From: CAVURW01 sp963743595
GTDB taxonomy: Bacteria > Verrucomicrobiota > Verrucomicrobiia > Methylacidiphilales > UBA1321
Reading direction: 5' to 3'
NCBI GenBank assembly: GCA_963743595.1
Contig: CAVURW010000254.1
Location: forward strand, 1-6,244
Length of the DNA stretch: 6,244 nt
Positions 1-5,174 of this stretch are shown here, one piece after another (the stretch's first letter is position 1; each line of letters opens with the position of its first letter). The notes below the pieces were generated by a model. It was given only the letters and a program-made list of their open reading frames with translations, was not told the DNA's origin and searched no databases. The position numbers were made by a program, and so were the translations under genes.

Positions 1-221
1 TGCCAAGTTCTCTCCACAAGTTCAGGTGACTTGGCCGAGAGGTAAGTCTTGGCCATCGACCGATTTAACATCGGCTGTTCAACCGATTGATTTTTCCCAG
101 CCAACAATCGTTGCGCCGTCGTTCGATCCTTGGTTTTGAGACTTTGTTGTTTGCCGCTAATTTTGTCCTGGACGTAGAAAACCCCGTTTTCCCGTTCATA
201 GAGCCAGTACCGATCTTGCAT
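1..221 (-). CDS. Tyrosine-recombinase-type integrase, N-terminal fragment (runs off the left edge)
   Basis: The first 73 or so residues of a protein reading leftward out of the window. It opens MQDRYWLYERENGVFYVQD, followed by SGKQQSLKTKDR, TAQRLLAGKN and AKTYLSAKSPELVERTW. This is the pattern I know from phage-type site-specific integrases common in Verrucomicrobiota: a short beta-hairpin 'arm-binding' start (residues about 4-30), a 'T-K-D/N-R-x-x-A-x-R-L-L' helix, then the beginning of the SAM-like core-binding domain. The catalytic Arg/His/Arg/Tyr residues would lie beyond base 1 and cannot be checked. The ATG at 219-221 is chosen because AAGGA lies 12 nt upstream and an in-frame TAG closes the frame shortly before. 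A GTG eight codons earlier is possible but less well placed. A tRNA-like gene on the same strand ends 210 bp upstream, which supports a role in integration and excision of an element lying to the left. Family call is by eye. Confidence 0.72.
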   Translation of the reverse strand, partial: MQDRYWLYERENGVFYVQDKISGKQQSLKTKDRTTAQRLLAGKNQSVEQPMLNRSMAKTYLSAKSPELVERTW

Positions 222-233
222 AATGTTTGCCGT

Positions 234-237
234 TCCT
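234..237 (-). promoter_or_regulatory. Ribosome binding site of the integrase
   Basis: AGGA on the minus strand, within AAAAGGAA at 233-240, lies 12 nt before the ATG at 221. The spacing is slightly long, but it is the only purine-rich stretch near the start and it fixes the start codon chosen for the integrase. Confidence 0.4.
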
Positions 238-270
238 TTTTCGACAAACACAGCCTATCCGGAGACCACC

Positions 271-284
271 CGCTCACGTGAGCG
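271..284. repeat. Perfect 14-bp palindrome CGCTCACGTGAGCG
   Basis: The two halves are exact reverse complements with no spacer. It lies about 50 bp upstream of the integrase start, between integrase and tRNA. This position and symmetry would suit a dimeric repressor or recombination accessory protein controlling the integrase, but no binding protein is visible. The perfect symmetry is seen; the role is inferred. Confidence 0.5.
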
Positions 285-348
285 AGCTGACGTTAATTGG
301 CCGGGGATTGGTCAGCATAGATTCTACCTACGCCGTTCAGACCGGGCT

Positions 349-376
349 CTCTGGCAAATCCTCTGGCAATTGCCAG
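349..376. repeat. CTGGCAA direct repeats ending in a perfect 14-bp palindrome
   Basis: CTCTGGCAA occurs at 349-357 and again at 361-369, a 12-bp period. The second copy runs into its inverted partner to make CTGGCAATTGCCAG at 363-376, a perfect palindrome. So three CTGGCAA units, two direct and one inverted, lie within 28 bp, some 55 bp from the tRNA 3' end and 130 bp from the integrase start. Clustered short repeats between an integrase and its target tRNA are typical of arm-type integrase sites or excisionase sites. That role is inferred from position. Confidence 0.5.
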
Positions 377-430
377 AAATCCGCCATTTTAACTTCATAA
401 CCCCTTGATACATAACAACTTAACTTAGAG

Positions 431-503
431 CTCCGAAGGTAGGGCTCGAACCTGCGTCCAGTCGGTAACGAGCCGACCGCTCTAGCACTGAGCTACTCCA
501 GGA
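431..503 (-). tRNA. tRNA-like gene, CGU anticodon (Thr), degenerate and tRNA-Asn-like
   Basis: A cloverleaf can be drawn on the minus strand. D stem GCTC/GAGC (493-490 and 482-479), anticodon stem GTCGG/CCGAC (477-473, 465-461), loop CTCGTTA (472-466) giving anticodon CGT at 470-468, formally threonine; T stem GCAGG/CCTAC around TTCGAGC; 3' acceptor strand CTTCGGA plus discriminator G at 431. CCA is not encoded. Several oddities argue for decay. The 5' acceptor strand TCCTGGAG pairs with the 3' strand only if T500 is bulged. Position 37 is T instead of a purine. The D loop AGTGCTA has C at position 19. One T-stem pair is C/A. The body otherwise resembles bacterial tRNA-Asn, whose loop CTGTTAA would become CTCGTTA by an insertion and a deletion. 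It may be a pseudo-tRNA, or an element-borne or target copy altered by integration. Confidence 0.55.
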
Positions 504-584
504 ACTAACACGGAGATTAGCTGGATTTTTCCTCGTGGCCAACTTGCGTGGCCTCTGCCGAGAGAGCAAAACCGAATTCGTCTC

Positions 585-610
585 GAGTTAAACGCCCAGG
601 CGTTTAACTC
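585..610. repeat. Perfect 12-bp inverted repeat (hairpin)
   Basis: GAGTTAAACGCC at 585-596 and GGCGTTTAACTC at 599-610 are exact reverse complements separated by only CA. It lies about 85 bp past the stop of the 167-residue gene, read on the minus strand, and before the tRNA. The stem is long enough to act as a terminator or transcript-end stabiliser for that gene, but neither strand has an adjacent T-run, so a factor-independent terminator is not clearly supported. A protein-binding palindrome is an alternative. Confidence 0.5.
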
Positions 611-695
611 TGATTCCAGCGGGCTAGCGCAGGAAGGCACATGATAGGCAAAGGCTGCTCCGGCTCTATTGTAGGCAACCTCCACCGGCGCGAAC

Positions 696-1199
696 TCAAT
701 CGTGGTCGATAGCGTCTTCGGTTATATCGCCGCCCACGTGGATATTGTAGACGATCCGCTTGGCTTTCATGAAATAGGAGTAGCAACAGTCGCGGGGGTC
801 CATCGTCCACGATTCCGTTTGCAGGATGAACCCTCCCGAGAGTTCCAGCGCCATCCGATCCGGGGTTTTGCCGAATTTCACCGTCTCGATGATACGGCCC
901 CACAAGAACGGAAAAGTCTCATGCATGGGGCCATCTTCCTCTGGAGATGAATTGGTGTCGCAAAGCGTCTCATCGCCACGGCGAATCCACCAGCCAACCT
1001 GTTGAAAAAAGAGGCAATACTCGCCCGTAAACTGCCGCTGTTCCGGGGTTAACGCTTCGTTATCGAGCGGGATGATGCGGGGAACCTTCGCGCCGATCTG
1101 GATGGAGAACATGGACCCACCCATAGGCCCGATCAGGGTCCAACAAGGCTGACCGATGATCGGACGAAACTCGGATCGCAGTTGCTCAAAGTGCGTCAT
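696..1199 (-). CDS. Uncharacterised 167-residue protein
   Basis: I do not recognise this family. The product is a soluble-looking protein with no signal peptide or membrane segment. Visible features are an N-terminal helix (residues 1-12), an aromatic and glycine-rich probable beta region (GQPCWTLIGPMGGSMFSIQ, residues 16-34), GEYCLFFQQVGWWIRRG at 59-75, an acidic linker (SPEEDG, 85-90), SGGFILQTESWTMDPRDCC at 121-139 and an acidic tail (DITEDAIDHD). Five cysteines (19, 62, 80, 138, 139) do not form a recognisable metal motif. The beta-rich, Trp-rich plan recalls small single-domain proteins such as immunity-type proteins, but that is only an impression. The start is the first ATG; no clear Shine-Dalgarno sequence precedes it. 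It lies 102 bp downstream of the metallopeptidase-like gene on the same strand. The frame uses codons coherently over its whole length, which is the main support for it being real. Confidence 0.68.
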   Translation of the reverse strand: MTHFEQLRSEFRPIIGQPCWTLIGPMGGSMFSIQIGAKVPRIIPLDNEALTPEQRQFTGEYCLFFQQVGWWIRRGDETLCDTNSSPEEDGPMHETFPFLWGRIIETVKFGKTPDRMALELSGGFILQTESWTMDPRDCCYSYFMKAKRIVYNIHVGGDITEDAIDHD

Positions 1200-1243
1200 A
1201 GCGTGAAATGCCCAGTGTCCATCTCGTGCCTAAGGCCTCTTTC

Positions 1244-1270
1244 TGTCAAACTTTATCACGGGAATGTCAA
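1244..1270 (-). promoter_or_regulatory. Possible promoter region with two TTGACA boxes
   Basis: Two TTGACA hexamers on the minus strand (1270-1265 and 1249-1244) lie 21 bp apart in the 102-bp gap before the 167-residue gene. Neither has a convincing -10 box at the usual 16-18 bp distance. They are therefore weak evidence that this gene can be transcribed independently of the upstream pair. The two-helical-turn spacing would also suit an operator. Confidence 0.22.
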
Positions 1271-1301
1271 CAGAACAGTGCACTCTGTTACTAAAAATAG
1301 C

Positions 1302-1916
1302 CTACCGCACTCGTTCTAACTTCGTGTTATAGCGCTCCCACAACTCTTCAAAGCGTTGATTCGCAAAAGATTCCGCGAACGATTCGCGCAATTGAATTCC
1401 CGATTCTTTTCGTAACATCCGTTCCCGATGATGTCCCAATTCGTGCATAAACACGTGCAGCAATAGAAACGCACGCGCTTGCACCTCAGAAAAATAGGCC
1501 GTCACACGAGCCCGCTCTTCCTGCAGGGAGGTCACGGAAAACCGATCGAAAAGGGTGCGGTGCGCCTCGTAATAGTCGCGTTGCAACTCGACTCGATCTT
1601 CCGTCGACCACGCTTCCAGGCGAATGGAGCCGGTCCGTTCCCGATGGAAATACTCGTAGCAGCCATCGGTGCCATCCTCGCCGCCACCGAGTACAACACG
1701 CTCCAGCCCCACCGAGACGAGTGGCCAATCGGGAATCAGCTCTAAGAACCGAACCAGGTGCGCTTTTGTAACAACGTGTCGAAAGCCCTTGCGCGGCGAT
1801 TCGCGATCAATGACGTACCCCTGCCGCGTGGTCGGCACGTGCCGGTTCTTGCGCTGGACCCGACCGCCCTTCACCTTCATTGCCGTCTTGCGATTGATCG
1901 AAGGGCGACCGTTCAT
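1302..1916 (-). CDS. Putative zinc metallopeptidase-like protein (HELGH motif)
   Basis: A 204-residue protein with HELGHH at residues 158-163. The HExxH core supplies two zinc-binding histidines (158, 162) and the catalytic glutamate (159). A downstream ESFAESFANQ segment (178-187) offers Glu182, 20 residues after His162, as a possible third ligand in the gluzincin manner. The motif sits in a predicted helix (ARAFLLLHVFMHELGHH). The first 47 residues are strongly basic (K/R at 4, 9, 10, 14, 16, 19, 22, 23, 25), which suggests a nucleic-acid or ribosome contact, or a disordered tail. There is no signal peptide, so it should be cytoplasmic. The first ATG is preferred because AGGA lies 9 nt upstream; Met13 is an alternative. 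It begins 6 bp after the reductase stop, so the two are probably co-transcribed. I know similar small HExxH proteins of unknown role from Planctomycetes and Verrucomicrobia. Substrate and activity are unknown; it could be a degenerate or non-proteolytic relative. Confidence 0.75.
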   Translation of the reverse strand: MNGRPSINRKTAMKVKGGRVQRKNRHVPTTRQGYVIDRESPRKGFRHVVTKAHLVRFLELIPDWPLVSVGLERVVLGGGEDGTDGCYEYFHRERTGSIRLEAWSTEDRVELQRDYYEAHRTLFDRFSVTSLQEERARVTAYFSEVQARAFLLLHVFMHELGHHRERMLRKESGIQLRESFAESFANQRFEELWERYNTKLERVR

Positions 1917-1922
1917 TGAGCA

Positions 1923-2945
1923 CTATCCTAGATCATTTTCTAATACGATTCGATACCGTGCTTTCCCTGCGCTCAAGTGGGCTAGTGCCTCGTTGATCTC
2001 CGTGAGTTTAAAGTGTTCGGTCACTGGTGCGATGTTATGGCGGGCACAAAAATCGATCATCATTTGAGCCGTTGTCGGGCTGCCTGCGGGAGATCCGGAA
2101 ATCGATTTTTGCCCGAAAAGCAGTGAGAAAGCAGAGACAGAAATCGGCTCCGGGACAGCTCCAACGGTGTGAAGACGACCTTTCGGCGCTAGGGCCTCCA
2201 CGTAAACGTGCCAATCAAGCGAGACATTTACGGTGGAGATGATGAAGTTAAGCGAGCCGCGTATCTTCTTGATCTGATCAGAATCGCGAGAATTCACGAC
2301 CTTATGGGCGCCCAATTGGAGCGCCTCCGCTCGCTTGGATTCGCTGGACGTGAATGCCGTGACTTCGCAGCCCCACTTGTTTAGAAATGCGAGCGCCAGG
2401 TGGCCAAGTCCCCCAATTCCGATAACGCCGACACGATCGGTCGGGCGCACGCCGAATTGGATGATGGGGTTAAAAACCGTTATGCCTCCGCAGAAAAGCG
2501 GGCCGACTTTTTTGAAATCGAGCCCCTCCGGCAGAGGTGTGGCCCAGGTTGATTGACAGCGCACGCGGTTGGCAAAGCCACCGTACCGACCGATCGCTGT
2601 GCACTCTAGGGCACCCGGCGTAACGCATAAATTATGGTCGCCCCCCATGCAGCTAGGGCAAACAAGACAGCTGCCTGAGTACCACCCGAGCCCCACGCGT
2701 TGTCCGATGGAAAGGGTCTTCACGTGATCGCCGAGAGCCACGACTTTTCCCACCACCTCGTGCCCCGCTACGGCAGGGTACTGCGTGTTACCCCAGTCGT
2801 TATTAAGAAGAGAGAGATCCGAGTGGCAAACACCGCAATACTCCACGGCGATCTCAACGTGATCGTCTTTCAGCGTACCGGGATCGAACTCAAAAGGTTT
2901 CAGTCGCTCGCCCTGGGCCATCGCGGCCATTCCTTTAAACATCAT
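1923..2945 (-). CDS. ahr: NADPH-dependent zinc aldehyde reductase, Ahr/YjgB type
   Basis: A 340-residue medium-chain dehydrogenase/reductase that reduces aldehydes to alcohols with NADPH in the cytoplasm. Its sequence follows E. coli Ahr (YjgB) closely, including DPGxL, NTQYPAVAGHEVVG, GVIGIGGLGHLAL, STVNVSLDW and GKARYRIVL. Numbered from the ATG at 2945, the catalytic zinc ligands are Cys40 (YCGVCHSDL), His62 with Glu63 (GHE), and Cys152 (LFCGGIT). The structural zinc site has Cys93, Cys96, Cys99 and Cys107. The Rossmann motif GIGGLG is at 176-181, followed by TAFTSSESK, where serines in place of an acidic residue fit NADPH preference. The length is normal for the family. A TTG five codons upstream would extend the frame, but GGAGGAA overlaps that TTG and lies 8 nt before the ATG, so the ATG is the real start. 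The gene is divergent from folA and is followed 6 bp on by the metallopeptidase-like gene. The physiological aldehyde is not deducible. Confidence 0.93.
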   Translation of the reverse strand: MMFKGMAAMAQGERLKPFEFDPGTLKDDHVEIAVEYCGVCHSDLSLLNNDWGNTQYPAVAGHEVVGKVVALGDHVKTLSIGQRVGLGWYSGSCLVCPSCMGGDHNLCVTPGALECTAIGRYGGFANRVRCQSTWATPLPEGLDFKKVGPLFCGGITVFNPIIQFGVRPTDRVGVIGIGGLGHLALAFLNKWGCEVTAFTSSESKRAEALQLGAHKVVNSRDSDQIKKIRGSLNFIISTVNVSLDWHVYVEALAPKGRLHTVGAVPEPISVSAFSLLFGQKSISGSPAGSPTTAQMMIDFCARHNIAPVTEHFKLTEINEALAHLSAGKARYRIVLENDLG

Positions 2946-2951
2946 CGTCAA

Positions 2952-2958
2952 TTCCTCC
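2952..2958 (-). promoter_or_regulatory. Strong ribosome binding site of the aldehyde reductase
   Basis: GGAGGAA on the minus strand, 7 nt (GGAGGAA edge) to 8 nt from the ATG at 2945, decides the start of the reductase. It rules out the upstream in-frame TTG at 2960, which the box itself overlaps. A second ATG follows directly at 2942. Confidence 0.75.
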
Positions 2959-3029
2959 AATTTCGGTTACCGTAAACGAAGCACCGTAGGCATAAGATGT
3001 AGCTGGTGCACCAGAAAGCGCAAGATTCG
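2959..3029. promoter_or_regulatory. Divergent promoter region between ahr and folA
   Basis: The only space in which both divergent genes can be started is about 70 bp. For folA, TTACCG at 2967-2972 and CATAAG at 2991-2996, 18 bp apart, are a poor match to -35 and -10 boxes. An imperfect palindrome GTTACCGTAAAC overlaps the first. No good promoter is visible on the minus strand. The region is assigned from layout, and the individual boxes are weak. Confidence 0.3.
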
Positions 3030-3575
3030 ATGTCTACCCAAACGCCCCGCCCCTTATTTGCAATCGCCGCCGTTTCTGAGAATGGCATTATCGGAAATCA
3101 CGGGAAAATCCCCTGGCATTTGCCGCTCGATTTTCGATGGTTTAAACACAAAACGATGGGTGGACTGCTACTCATGGGGCGTAAGACGTATCAATCGATT
3201 GGCCGCCCATTGCCCGGTCGCACCACATGTATTCTGACTCGGCAGACGGCCGCAGAGCTCGCGCTGCAACCGTTACCGGAGAATGTAAGTGTGTCTGCAG
3301 ATTGGATCGGCTTACTCGCCCAACAACCGGAGCCCAGCACCACCGTATGGGTGTGCGGTGGCGGACAGATCTACGCGCAACTCTTGCCCGAGTGCTCCCG
3401 GCTTTACCTGACAATCGTGAAGCAGTTCGTGGAAGGCGACGCGCTTTTCCCTCACATTCCCGCACCGTTTCACCGCGACTGCGTCCTTTTCGATTCGGTT
3501 GAATTTCGCGTGGAACGCTGGATAAATTCCTCGCTCGTGCCGACCGATCCTGAGGCGGAATTGTGGCCGTTTTGA
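3030..3575 (+). CDS. folA: Dihydrofolate reductase
   Basis: A 181-residue enzyme reducing dihydrofolate to tetrahydrofolate with NADPH, needed for thymidylate, purine and methionine synthesis. The domain covers essentially the whole protein. Visible are AAVSENGIIGNHGKIPWHLP (residues 13-32; the mobile loop and Trp29), the substrate-binding acid Asp34 (LPLDFRWFK), the cofactor motif LMGRKTYQSIGRPLPGR (48-64), CGGGQIYAQLLP (109-120) and EGDALFP (135-141). It is slightly longer than the usual 160 or so residues, with a short extra N-terminus and a long EFRVERWINSSLVPTDPEAEL tail region. The ATG at 3030 is preferred; an in-frame GTG at 3006 would add eight residues without homologous support. No strong Shine-Dalgarno precedes either. 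No thyA neighbour is present. It is divergent from ahr and convergent with the helical-protein gene. There is no sign that it is a plasmid-borne trimethoprim-resistance form. Confidence 0.95.
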   Translation: MSTQTPRPLFAIAAVSENGIIGNHGKIPWHLPLDFRWFKHKTMGGLLLMGRKTYQSIGRPLPGRTTCILTRQTAAELALQPLPENVSVSADWIGLLAQQPEPSTTVWVCGGGQIYAQLLPECSRLYLTIVKQFVEGDALFPHIPAPFHRDCVLFDSVEFRVERWINSSLVPTDPEAELWPF

Positions 3576-3586
3576 AAGCAGAGACA

Positions 3587-3943
3587 TTACCGCTTTTTGG
3601 GATGAATTACGCCATCCGGGGCGATGAGGAAAGCAGCTCTTCGTTTGTGCGCTTTATTACCTGAAGCGAGGTAGTCTTCGGCTTTTTTTAAAAGTGATTG
3701 GCCTCCCTCAAGATCGTTTAAAGCAAAACGAGCCTGGGCTTCGATAACACATTCTATCGCAAGAGTGAACCAGTTGTGCCGAGTTGGATTTTTGTTTCTG
3801 GCGAGCTTTTCACGAATTCGAGCCACGATCTCATCCAACAGCTTCTTAATTTTTATCTCCTCACAAAATTCGGGCCATCCTTGGGCGACATAGATGCAAC
3901 CAAGAATCTCCTCCAACCCATTCTCGTCGTTGAATTTCCGCAT
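3587..3943 (-). CDS. Uncharacterised helical protein, probably the 3' part of a frameshifted gene
   Basis: The frame gives 118 residues with no family I recognise. It is predicted almost all helical: EEILGCIYVAQGWPEF (residues 11-26), IKIKKLLDEIVARIREKLARN (30-50), WFTLAIECVIEAQARFALNDL (58-78) and QSLLKKAEDYLASGNK (82-97). A basic tail ends PDGVIHPKKR. The helix pairs resemble tetratricopeptide-type packing, but no consensus repeat is clear. There is no signal peptide. The ATG at 3943 has no ribosome binding site, and its first ten residues (MRKFNDENGL) look unlike the rest. A coding-like stretch in another frame directly upstream (next entry) fuses smoothly to residue 11 if one G is skipped. 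I therefore suspect the native product was about 139 residues and that this copy is frameshifted, or that the read has an error. The stop lies 11 bp from the convergent folA stop, leaving no room for a separate terminator. Confidence 0.6.
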   Translation of the reverse strand: MRKFNDENGLEEILGCIYVAQGWPEFCEEIKIKKLLDEIVARIREKLARNKNPTRHNWFTLAIECVIEAQARFALNDLEGGQSLLKKAEDYLASGNKAHKRRAAFLIAPDGVIHPKKR

Positions 3944-4007
3944 GTTTGAGATTTAATCGTTGGTAGATTTCAGCTGCAATACTTTCTGGCAATTTCTCCT
4001 GTTGCAT
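3914..4007 (-). pseudogene. Displaced 5' part of the helical-protein gene (frameshift)
   Basis: Starting at the ATG at 4005-4007 the minus strand reads MQQEKLPESIAAEIYQRLN, then LKHAEIQRREWV, up to about 3915. This has the composition and helical periodicity of the protein it abuts. In its own frame it continues into an unconvincing GGDSWLHLCRPRMARIL before a stop. If one G of the pair at 3913-3914 is omitted it becomes REWVEEILGCIYVAQGWPEF, joining the downstream frame exactly where that protein starts to look native. This implies a one-base insertion, by mutation or sequencing error. A programmed +1 shift is less likely because no slippery stop context is present. The frame is open upstream of the ATG for 14 more codons to a TAA, so the true start could be earlier. 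Confidence 0.5.
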
Positions 4008-4290
4008 CGATTTGTCACGACCGCACACTACATCGTTCAGGTAGTCCCCTTAGGCTGGATCTGATCTGCGCAGTAGTCTTCGTGATCTTTATGCCATTGA
4101 TACTGGTGGCCTTGCCATTGCTGAGAGGGAATTGTCAAGGCTGCGAGAAAACTATCGCCCCATCCCTTTTATACATCCAAAACGTGTTTACTGAAATCCT
4201 ATTCGCAGTGTTCGACAAATCGCCAAACCTTTCGCACCTGATTTCTAAAAACTTTACTAACGCGCCTTCAGCGGCGAACCTGATGCCGCC
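4008..4290. other. Gap without a confident gene; possible minus-strand coding debris
   Basis: No intact gene is supported here. On the minus strand, one frame is open from just inside the methyltransferase start to a TGA at 4135-4137 and reads FLEIRCERFGDLSNTAN and FWMYKRDGAIVFSQP near its end. A second minus frame, 4168 to 4036, reads SQQWQGHQYQWHKDHEDYC. Both look protein-like but lack a start codon and ribosome binding site, so they may be decayed gene fragments or chance. On the plus strand a short hydrophobic frame (4082-4294) would end overlapping the methyltransferase ATG, but it has no ribosome binding site and reads poorly after residue 15. The methyltransferase promoter should also be here, and I cannot place it. 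Confidence 0.35.
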
Positions 4291-5070
4291 ATGAACAGGG
4301 ATGATGTCCGCTTAATCGTTGAAAAGGCGCTCCATCGCATGGCCCGCGCGGCTGGGTTTGATCTCAAACCGATCATCAACGTTCCGGTTCAACCGATCGA
4401 TATTTTAGGTCTCACGATTCGGGAACTGATCGGCCAACAAAAAGAGGTTTTCTTCCTCCAGATTGGTGCTCACGATGGCAAAAGCCACGACCCCATTTCG
4501 CCTTACGTCCGCAAGTACCGTTGGCGCGGCATCTTGGTTGAACCGAACCCTGTGGTGTTTAAACAGCTCCAGGAAAATTACAAAGATCACCCCGAACTGA
4601 TTCTAGAGAACGTCGCCATCGATTCGAAAGAAGGCACCCTGACCCTGCACTGTTTTGAAGGTGCAACCGCCGACTCTCACGCCTCCATGCTCACCTCCAC
4701 TCGCAAGCACTATCTGCAACTCAACAGCGATGGTGCGCGCGGTAAATTGGTCAGTATTCAGGTGCCCGCCGTCACCGTTAGCTCGTTGTTAAAAAAGCAT
4801 GGTGTGGAACGCGTGGATCTTCTGCAAATCGATACCGAGGGCCACGACTTTACCATTCTCAAGACGATCGATTTCTCCACTGTTCGCCCGAAGATCGTTC
4901 ATTTCGAGAACAATTTCATGAATAAACGGCAGAAGGAACAATGCCTCAAAATATTTGCCCAAAACGGGTATGCATCACTCGATTTGGGAATCGATACCCT
5001 CGCCTATCGTCAATCGGCTGATGCCGATTTTGAAGATCGCATCGCACTCAGCCGAGTGACGACCACGTGA
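4291..5070 (+). CDS. FkbM-family SAM-dependent methyltransferase
   Basis: A 259-residue cytoplasmic methyltransferase of the FkbM (Methyltransf_21) type, which transfers methyl from S-adenosylmethionine, usually to hydroxyl groups of sugars or natural products. Motif I is FFLQIGAHDGKSHDPI (residues 54-69), a common FkbM variant of the SAM-binding loop. GILVEPNP (80-87) carries the acidic residue Glu84 at the end of strand 2. ILENVAIDSKEGTLTLH (104-120) and VDLLQIDTEGHDFTIL (175-190) are the other family hallmarks, and KIVHFENNF (201-209) follows. The first 50 residues are a helical lead-in (LIVEKALHRMARAAGFDL) before the Rossmann core. No membrane segment is seen. The ATG at 4291 is the first good start; a nearby ATG at 4282 is out of frame, and no strong ribosome binding site is present. 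It is followed by a hairpin and the secreted rhamnosidase-like gene. The acceptor substrate is unknown; a surface-glycan sugar is plausible. Confidence 0.9.
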   Translation: MNRDDVRLIVEKALHRMARAAGFDLKPIINVPVQPIDILGLTIRELIGQQKEVFFLQIGAHDGKSHDPISPYVRKYRWRGILVEPNPVVFKQLQENYKDHPELILENVAIDSKEGTLTLHCFEGATADSHASMLTSTRKHYLQLNSDGARGKLVSIQVPAVTVSSLLKKHGVERVDLLQIDTEGHDFTILKTIDFSTVRPKIVHFENNFMNKRQKEQCLKIFAQNGYASLDLGIDTLAYRQSADADFEDRIALSRVTTT

Positions 5071-5085
5071 TGAATTCAGAATTCA
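5071..5085. repeat. Short inverted repeat TGAATTCAGAATTCA
   Basis: Seven-base arms TGAATTC and GAATTCA around a central A, starting at the base after the methyltransferase stop codon. It is AT-rich and too weak for a firm hairpin. Its function is unknown and it may be chance. Confidence 0.3.
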
Positions 5086-5133
5086 GCCCGATCTCAAGAA
5101 TTGGTCGCCCTGAGGGGTGCAAAATATGCTAAC

Positions 5134-5149
5134 TAACGCTTTGGCGTTA
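5134..5149 (+). terminator. Small hairpin with short T-rich tail after the methyltransferase gene
   Basis: TAACGC (5134-5139) pairs with GCGTTA (5144-5149) around TTTG and is followed by TTTCTACTTTC. Six pairs with a broken T-tract make a weak factor-independent terminator. Its position, 64 bp after the stop and 25 bp before the next start, fits ending the methyltransferase transcript. Alternatively it could be an operator or leader hairpin for the rhamnosidase-like gene. Confidence 0.35.
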
Positions 5150-5174
5150 TTTCTACTTTCGATAATGTAAGCGG

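Noticed and set aside
482..685. A minus-strand frame reading EVAYNRAGAAFAYHVPS downstream of the 167-residue gene
   Set aside because: It looks protein-like at its start but runs through the 12-bp hairpin and ends inside the tRNA-like gene, and its later half has no coding character.
1274..1289. Hairpin AACAG-TGCACT-CTGTT after the metallopeptidase-like gene as a terminator
   Set aside because: Only five pairs, and on the minus strand the T-run precedes the stem when it should follow it.
2946..2960. TTG start five codons upstream for the aldehyde reductase
   Set aside because: The GGAGGAA box overlaps the TTG and is correctly spaced for the ATG at 2945.
3172..3587. Long open frames on both strands overlapping folA
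   Set aside because: They are shadows of folA, which has clear dihydrofolate reductase motifs throughout; the alternative translations are rich in Arg and have no family pattern.
4082..4294. A short plus-strand frame with a hydrophobic start, ending in an ATGA overlap with the methyltransferase start
   Set aside because: No ribosome binding site, an odd composition after the first 15 residues, and no recognisable membrane protein pattern; the stop-start overlap alone is not enough.
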